Below are positions 58,808 through 64,000 of a stretch of 64,000 nucleotides of DNA, piece by piece. Source of the stretch: Deltaproteobacteria bacterium. GTDB taxonomy: Bacteria > JADJOY01. Both the position numbers and the translations under genes were made by a program. Numbering within the stretch: the first letter of the stretch is position 1; each line of letters opens with the position of its first letter. The notes below the pieces were generated by a model. The model was given only the letters and a program-made list of their open reading frames with translations, searched no databases and was not told where the DNA came from. The stretch spans positions 1 through 64,000 of the forward strand of contig JADJOY010000016.1 of assembly GCA_016713535.1 (NCBI GenBank), written 5' to 3'.

Positions 58808-60541
58808 TCAGCCGAGCGCGACCGAGAGGGCGCGGTTCAGGCGATCGAGCCCCGCCGCCACGTCGGCGCCGAGGTGAACGCGCAACGCGCGCCGGCCACG
58901 CTCGATCAGCACCTGGAAGTCTCCCCGCGCTTGCGCAGCCTTGACGATACCGAACGTGTATTTCTGTCCCGGCACCGCGAGGTCCGCAGAGTCGTCGCAG
59001 GTGATCTGCAGCACCACGCCGGTGTTCGGCCCACCTTTGTACGCCTGGCCGGTCGAGTGCAAGAAGCGCGGACCGAACCCCACGCAGGTGGCGCGTCCGG
59101 TGCGCTCGAAGACCGTGCGGCGCATGGCGGCGAGCGCCTCGAGGTGCGGGTCGCTGCGCTCCACGTAGGCGAGCAACGCCGCGTAGTCTCCGGGTCCGAG
59201 GCGCATGAGGTGGGCACGCAGCCAGCCCTCGAGCGTCGCCGGCGTGCCGGCCCCGGCGGCGAGCGCTCGGGCCTGCTCGGCGTCGGTGTAGAGCGCGATG
59301 CCGTCGGCCGTGAACGCCGGCGCCTCCGAGGGAAGCACGCCGGTCTCCTCGTAGGCGGAGGTGAGCGCCTTGGTCGCGATCTTGCTCGCCTCGACGTCGG
59401 GCTGGTCGAAGGGATGGATGCCCATGACGGCGCCGGCGACGGCGGTCGCGATCTCCCACCGGAAGAACTCGGCGCCGAGGTCGGCCTTCGACGGCATCGC
59501 GACCCGCACCACCGGCTGGCCCGCCGCTTCGAGCGCATCCACGGCGGCGTCCTGCTCGGCGCTCGCGTCGGTGGCGAGGCGCACGTAGACGAACAGGCGA
59601 TCCTCGCCGTAGGCGGCGGGCGCGCCGAGCGGCTCCAGATCGACGGGGATGATCGCCTTGCCGAGCTTGCCGGTCGACTCGGCGATGAGCTGCTCGAGCC
59701 AGGCGCCGAGGTCGTAGACCCCCGGTGACGCGATGATCGTGAGCTTGTCGCGGCCGGCGCGCGCGGCGCATCCGAGGACGGCACCCAGGACCACGCCGGG
59801 GTTCTGCTCGGCGGCGAAGTCCGGCCCGCACGCGCGGGTCATGGCCCGCGCCCGCGCGAGGAAGTCGCGCAGATCGAGGCCCATCACCGCCGCCGGCACG
59901 GTGCCGAAGGGCGACAGCGCCGAGAACCGTCCGCCGATCGACGGCACGCCGTGGACGATGTGGCGGAAGCCCTTCGCCTTGGCCTCGCCCTCGAGCTTCG
60001 AGCCCGGATCGGTGACCGCGATGAAGCGCTTGCCGGCCTCCGCGGCGCCGAGCTTCTCGACGGCGCGCGCGAAGAAGTACGCGAGCAACACGTTGGGTTC
60101 GAGAGTCGAGCCCGACTTGCTCGACACGATGAACACCGAGCTGTCGTAGCCGACCGCGCGCTCGAACGACGCCACCTGCGCGGGATCGGTCGAGTCGAGG
60201 ACGAAGAGCCTGGGGTGGCCGGGCTGGGCGCCGAACGTCTCGGCGAGCACCTCGGGGCCGAGGCTCGAGCCGCCCATGCCGAGGAGCAGCGCCTTCTCGA
60301 AGCCCGCAGCGCGGACGTCGGCCGCGAGCGCCTCGAGCGCGGGCAGCGCCTCGATCTGCTGGTCGACGGCGTGGAGCCAGCCGAGCCAGCGGCTCTCGTC
60401 GCCCCCGGTCCAGAGCGCCGCGTCACCGGCCCACAGGCGGCGCACCTTGCGGTTGTCGTTGGCGGACCAGTCCGCGAGGGTCGCGCGGACGGCGTCGCGA
60501 AGGGCTACGGGAAGACGATCCAGCGCGGCAGGCTCGGTCAT
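58808..60541 (-). CDS. pgi: Glucose-6-phosphate isomerase
   Basis: 577 residues. KALLLGMGGSSLGPEVLAET, FIVSSKSGSTLEPNVLLAYF, SIGGRFSALSPFGTVPAAVM and a C-terminal QAYKGGPNTGVVLQITCDD mark the isomerase part of the transaldolase/isomerase bifunctional family; here it stands alone without a transaldolase half. It interconverts glucose and fructose 6-phosphate, feeding zwf. Start at ATG 60541, eight bases after rpiB. Confidence 0.94.
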   Translation of the reverse strand: MTEPAALDRLPVALRDAVRATLADWSANDNRKVRRLWAGDAALWTGGDESRWLGWLHAVDQQIEALPALEALAADVRAAGFEKALLLGMGGSSLGPEVLAETFGAQPGHPRLFVLDSTDPAQVASFERAVGYDSSVFIVSSKSGSTLEPNVLLAYFFARAVEKLGAAEAGKRFIAVTDPGSKLEGEAKAKGFRHIVHGVPSIGGRFSALSPFGTVPAAVMGLDLRDFLARARAMTRACGPDFAAEQNPGVVLGAVLGCAARAGRDKLTIIASPGVYDLGAWLEQLIAESTGKLGKAIIPVDLEPLGAPAAYGEDRLFVYVRLATDASAEQDAAVDALEAAGQPVVRVAMPSKADLGAEFFRWEIATAVAGAVMGIHPFDQPDVEASKIATKALTSAYEETGVLPSEAPAFTADGIALYTDAEQARALAAGAGTPATLEGWLRAHLMRLGPGDYAALLAYVERSDPHLEALAAMRRTVFERTGRATCVGFGPRFLHSTGQAYKGGPNTGVVLQITCDDSADLAVPGQKYTFGIVKAAQARGDFQVLIERGRRALRVHLGADVAAGLDRLNRALSVALG

Positions 60542-60549
60542 GGCTCGCC

Positions 60550-61002
60550 TCAGCGAGAGTAGCGGGATTCGACGGCGAGAAGCTTGCCCAGGCGGCGACG
60601 GTGGCGTTCCTCGTCGGTGAAGCGTGCGCCGAGGAACGAGCGCACGATCTCCTTCGCCACCTCGCTGCCGATGATGCGCGCGCCCACCACGAGCACGTTC
60701 ATGTCGTCGTGCTCCACACCCTGGTGCGCCGAGTAGGTGTCGTGGCAGATGCCGGCGCGTATGCCGCGCACCTTGTTCGCCACGATGCCGGCGCCGACAC
60801 CCGAGCCGCACAGCACGATGCCGCGCTCGGCCTGGCCCGCCGCCACCGCCTCGCCCACCGCCGCGGCGAAGTCCGGATAGTCGCAGCTCGCGGTCGAGTG
60901 CGTGCCGACGTCGGTCACCTCGTGACCGAGCGCCTCGACCTGCTTCTTGAGCTCTTCCTTGAGCTCGAACCCAGCATGGTCCGAGCCGATCACGATCTTC
61001 AT
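60550..61002 (-). CDS. rpiB: Ribose-5-phosphate isomerase B
   Basis: 150 residues. [60 protein letters not shown] with the active-site Cys, and [27 protein letters not shown] precedes ATG 61002. First gene of the operon rpiB-pgi-gnd-zwf-glk-pgl, which covers glucose entry and the oxidative pentose phosphate route. Confidence 0.96.
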   Translation of the reverse strand: MKIVIGSDHAGFELKEELKKQVEALGHEVTDVGTHSTASCDYPDFAAAVGEAVAAGQAERGIVLCGSGVGAGIVANKVRGIRAGICHDTYSAHQGVEHDDMNVLVVGARIIGSEVAKEIVRSFLGARFTDEERHRRRLGKLLAVESRYSR

Positions 61003-61081
61003 CCGAACCCTCCCGCGCAACACGCGCCGGGGAGGGTTCTAGCGCAAGGACGGGGGCGGGCCAGACGCGCCAGGATGCAGC

Positions 61082-62503
61082 TCACGGCAGCAAGACGGGC
61101 AGCGCCACGCCCAACCCGAGCGCGAAGAGCCAGAGCGCGGGTGCCGGTGTGCCGAGGGGGCGCTGGCGGCGGGCTTCGCGGGCGGCGACGCGCGGGTCGA
61201 CGAGCAGCCGGGCGACGTGGCGGCGCTCGAGGAGCTGGTAGGTGAGCGCCGTGACAGCGCCGTAGGCCAGGTGCAGGACCAGCGCGGGCAGGTTCGCGGC
61301 GGCCTGGGCCGTGCTCCAGGTGGGGTGGCCCGAGCCGATCACGGGCACGAGGGTGAGCGGCCCGGCGAACCAGGCGATCAGCCCGTAGACGAGCCCCCAC
61401 GCCACGCTCGCCGCGGCGTCCGGCGACTCGTACTGGAAGAGCACGCCGAAGCCGGCGCCGAGCGCGGCCGAGCTCACGATGTGGAGCGCGAGCCCGAGCG
61501 CCGCCGAGTCCGAGCCCAGCACCATCGCGAGCTTGGGCGCCAGACCGCTCGCCGGGACGAGGGCCACCGTGGCGAGACCACCCACGAGCCCGGCGAGCGC
61601 GCCGAAGCGCACGGCGTTCAGGTAGCGCGAGCCGAGCCCCTCCGGCTCGCGGTTAATCGGGTCGGACTCGGTGAAGAACCACACCCAGGCGCGGTCGATC
61701 ACCGCGTAGGTGAGGCCGATCACCAGCCCGTAGATCACGTGACCGACGAAGCTGCCGAAGTAGAGCGAGCCGTTCTCGCTCGACCAGTCGAGCGCTTCAC
61801 CGCTCCACGCGGGCAGGATCGTGAGCGGCCCGAGGAACCACCACAGCATCCCGTAGGCGACCCCCCAGCCCAGGTTCGAGCCGAAGCCGCGCACGTCGCG
61901 CTGGAAGAGCAGCCCGAAGCCCGCCCCGATCCCCAGCGCGAACACCGCGTGCAACAGCACGCTCACCAGCTCCGACTCGCCGTTGATGACACCCGCGACC
62001 ACCGGCAGGAAGTCGACACTCTCCATCGCCCGGCCGAAGAGCCAGCCACCGATCAGTCCAGCGCTCCCGCCGACGAGCAGCGCGCGCCACAGGCTGAAGG
62101 GCGCCACTCCCGTGGTGGGCCGCAGCGTGCTCGCCCCTCCGAGCCCCACGCCGAGCGGCAGTCCGAAGCACAGGACGTAGGCCACCAGATCGGGAAAGTG
62201 AGCGCGCGCCGAGTCCACCGTGCAGAGCTCGGAGCCGTGGCCCTCGCGAATCGCCATCAAGCCCGCGGGCCACGCGAGCCACAGCAAGAACGCGTAGCCG
62301 AGCCCCCACACCAGCCCGGCGCCCGGCGTCGAGAGGCGGTCGCCGCCCAGCGCCGCGAGGCCTAACCCGTAGAGCGCGCCAGTGACGACGCCCTCGGCGA
62401 GCGAGCGTCGCACCAGCAGCGCGTACGCGGCACCGCCCACGGCGCCGATCGCGAGGCCCACGGCGAGCATCAACCGCCGTTCGGTCGCTTCGGTGATCGC
62501 CAT
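61082..62503 (-). CDS. Polytopic membrane protein with internal duplication
   Basis: 473 residues, about ten to twelve helices. Two halves repeat: GIGAGFGLLFQRDVRGFGSN with WGVAYGMLWWFLGPLTILP, and ALGAGFGVLFQYESPDAAAS with WGLVYGLIAWFAGPLTLVP, so the protein arose by duplication. The motif resembles YagU/DUF1440-type membrane proteins, but I am not sure of the family. It ends 79 bases from the rpiB start and may be transcribed with the dehydrogenase gene at 62522. Confidence 0.8.
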   Translation of the reverse strand: MAITEATERRLMLAVGLAIGAVGGAAYALLVRRSLAEGVVTGALYGLGLAALGGDRLSTPGAGLVWGLGYAFLLWLAWPAGLMAIREGHGSELCTVDSARAHFPDLVAYVLCFGLPLGVGLGGASTLRPTTGVAPFSLWRALLVGGSAGLIGGWLFGRAMESVDFLPVVAGVINGESELVSVLLHAVFALGIGAGFGLLFQRDVRGFGSNLGWGVAYGMLWWFLGPLTILPAWSGEALDWSSENGSLYFGSFVGHVIYGLVIGLTYAVIDRAWVWFFTESDPINREPEGLGSRYLNAVRFGALAGLVGGLATVALVPASGLAPKLAMVLGSDSAALGLALHIVSSAALGAGFGVLFQYESPDAAASVAWGLVYGLIAWFAGPLTLVPVIGSGHPTWSTAQAAANLPALVLHLAYGAVTALTYQLLERRHVARLLVDPRVAAREARRQRPLGTPAPALWLFALGLGVALPVLLP

Positions 62504-62521
62504 GACCCGTCCCCCACCAGC

Positions 62522-64000
62522 TCACCGCAGCTCGATCGTCTGGACGATGTCGCGCGGGAAGAAGAGCTCGATCACCCAGTCGATCACCACGCGCACCTTG
62601 CGCTCGAGCCCTGGCAACTTGCCGACGTAGATCGCCCGCCACATGAGCCACGCCAGAAGCCCCGAGAAACGCACCGTCTTGTGGCGGAAGAAGGGCACCG
62701 TGAGCTCGGCGCACGCGGTGTGGTGGCCGACCACGCACAGGGCGCCGAGCGAGTCGAAGTGGAACGGTGCCGCCGCCTCGCCGCGCGCCGCGGCGACGAT
62801 GTTGGTGGCGAGGGTGCGCGCCTCGCGCAGCGCGAACTGCGCGGTCGGCGGGCAGGGCTTGCCGGTCTTCGCGTCAGCGAGCGCGGCGCAGTCGCCGAGC
62901 GCCCACAGACCCGGGCGCCCGTTCACGGCCATCGTGGGCTCGACGGCGATCGCGCCGCGCTTGTCGCGCTCGATCGGCAGCGTCTCGAGGACCGGGTTGG
63001 GAGCGGTGCCCGCGGTCCACACCAGCGTCCACGCGCGGATCTCCTCGGCGGGCTTGAGGACGACCACGCCGGGGCGTGCGTCGGCGAGGCGCTTCTCGAG
63101 CTTGAAGGTGACTCCGCGCGCGGCCATGCGCTCGAGCGCGTAGCGCGCGAGCGGCTCGGAGAGCTCGGGGAGGATCCGGTCGCGCGAGTGGACCAGCACG
63201 ATGCTCAGGTCGTCCTGGCTCAGGCTCGGGTAGTCGCGAGGACTCCGCGGCAGAAGTCGTTGAGCGCGCCCGCGAGCTCCACTCCCGCGAAGCCGCCACC
63301 CGCGACCACGAAGGTGAGCATCTCGCGGCGCCGCGCCGGATCCGGCTCGCGCGACGCAGCCTCCAGCATGTCGATCGCGTGGTTGCGGATCTTGATCGCG
63401 TCGATCAGCGTCTTGAAGTCGAAGGCGAGCTTCTCGACGTTCGCCATGCCGAGGTAGTTCGACACCGCGCCGAGGGCCAAGACGAGCTGGTCGTAGGCGA
63501 TCGTGAACGTCGACTCGGAACGCTCGTCGCTGCCCGGCACGTGCTCGTCGCGAGAGAGCGTCACGAGCCGCGCCTCGAGGTCGACACCCACGACCCGGGC
63601 CCGAACCACGTTGGTGCGTCGCAGGCTGGTGCGCAGCGGACTCGAGATGTGGGTCGGCTCGAGGCTCGATCCGGCGACCTCGGCGAGCATCGGCGTGAAC
63701 AGCAGCGCGTTGGTCTCGCTCACCAGCGTGAGCTCGAAGCTCGGATCGGCGCCGAGCTTTCGTTCCAGCGCCTGCGCGGTGGTCATGCCGGCGAAGCCGC
63801 CGCCGAGGATCAGTACGCGCGTCGTCGGCCTGGCGGGCGGCGGCGCGGGGCGGCGCTCGGGACCGAGGGCGCGCAGCGCGACCGCCGAGAACGCGTGACC
63901 GACGGCGCCGAGGATCGCGCCGTAGACCACCCACCCCGCCAGCTCCGGGAAGCGCTCGCGCATCCCGTACGGCGTCCACGCCGCCTCGCCGGTGGTGACG
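62522..64000 (-). CDS. NDH-2-like NADH dehydrogenase with membrane extension; frameshifted and 5' truncated by window
   Basis: FAD/NAD(P)-dependent type II NADH:quinone oxidoreductase. TTRVLILGGGFAGMTTAQAL is the FAD site, LTFVVAGGGFAGVELAGALN the NADH site, then PGLWALGDCAAL and a C-terminal amphipathic FPRDIVQTIELR. One base is missing near 63238 (between NDFCRGVL and RDYPSLSQDD). The frame stays open past ATG 63963 to the window edge (TTGEAAWTPYGMRERFPELA, then helix GWVVYGAILGAVGHAFSAVA), so a membrane domain appears fused before the flavoprotein. Usual NDH-2 starts just before the FAD strand. Confidence 0.85.
   Translation of the reverse strand, partial: RHHRRGGVDAVRDARALPGAGGVGGLRRDPRRRRSRVLGGRAARPRSRAPPRAAARQADDARTDPRRRLRRHDHRAGAGTKARRRSELRAHAGERDQRAAVHADARRGRRIEPRADPHLESAAHQPATHQRGSGPGRGCRPRGAARDALSRRARAGQRRAFRVDVHDRLRPARLGPRRGVELPRHGERREARLRLQDADRRDQDPQPRDRHAGGCVARAGSGAAPRDAHLRGRGWRLRGSGARGRAQRLLPRSPRDYPSLSQDDLSIVLVHSRDRILPELSEPLARYALERMAARGVTFKLEKRLADARPGVVVLKPAEEIRAWTLVWTAGTAPNPVLETLPIERDKRGAIAVEPTMAVNGRPGLWALGDCAALADAKTGKPCPPTAQFALREARTLATNIVAAARGEAAAPFHFDSLGALCVVGHHTACAELTVPFFRHKTVRFSGLLAWLMWRAIYVGKLPGLERKVRVVIDWVIELFFPRDIVQTIELR

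Overview
This is high-GC DNA (roughly 70 percent by eye) from a Gram-negative bacterium. It carries a TonB-dependent receptor, many lipoprotein signals, a MacB-type tripartite exporter and a periplasmic octahaem cytochrome. Acyl-CoA carboxylase and dehydrogenase genes, an LLM-class oxidoreductase, secreted beta-propeller lipoproteins and G/C-rich intergenic hairpin repeats suggest a soil or aquatic Myxococcota-, Binatota- or deltaproteobacteria-like lineage. That placement is inference; no rRNA or tRNA gene was seen.

Layout. 1-2184: a divergent partial gene and a receiver-GGDEF-EAL protein. 2376-8106: a TetR regulator divergent from a biotin-dependent acyl-CoA carboxylase (beta, biotin carboxylase, biotinyl subunit) plus acyl-CoA dehydrogenase operon. 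8360-11577: SDR, FMN reductase and small membrane protein in an overlapping operon, a second small membrane protein, and an LLM oxidoreductase. 11628-16375: a large propeller lipoprotein divergent from an octahaem cytochrome and a membrane protein. 16522-26112: a cobamide island. The minus-strand arm is TonB receptor, propeller lipoprotein, cobU, cobT, cobS. The plus-strand arm is winged-helix regulator, btuF, btuC, btuD. Two copies of a GTGGGATA-type palindrome lie between the arms. 26342-33849: metallophosphoesterase, CehA-like secreted protein, propeller-phosphoesterase lipoprotein, HEAT-repeat protein and a possible 34-residue ORF. 34030-40006: dusA running without a stop into a membrane-fusion protein, then an ABC ATPase and two FtsX-type permeases; the second permease is preceded by a 173-bp tandem duplication of its own start. 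40007-44163: repeat-rich ground with a truncated alpha/beta hydrolase, an HCCA-isomerase-like protein, an HU-like protein and a secreted hydrolase. 44312-52514: a debranching enzyme and a GH63-like glucosidase; then a major intrinsic protein, GMC oxidoreductase and double-VOC protein. 52935-54266: bufferin-like metallophore, DoxX protein and anti-sigma zinc finger. 54334-61002: a sugar-phosphate operon (rpiB, pgi, gnd, zwf, glk, pgl). 61082-64000: a polytopic membrane protein and an NDH-2-like dehydrogenase cut by the window edge.

Two general points. First, at least seven single-base indels, mostly beside short G or C runs, break otherwise intact proteins (near 1518, 10438, 21279, 21446, 28147, 48696 and 63238). 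They look more like unpolished consensus than real pseudogenes. Second, several families of G/C-rich hairpin repeats fill most intergenic gaps, usually just downstream of genes, and in places have invaded gene starts or ends (cobU, dusA, the second permease, the alpha/beta hydrolase).

The most interesting system is the cobamide island: import, nucleotide-loop assembly and an apparent DNA-binding regulator are together, with a candidate operator that overlaps the regulator's own start codon and no visible cobalamin riboswitch.
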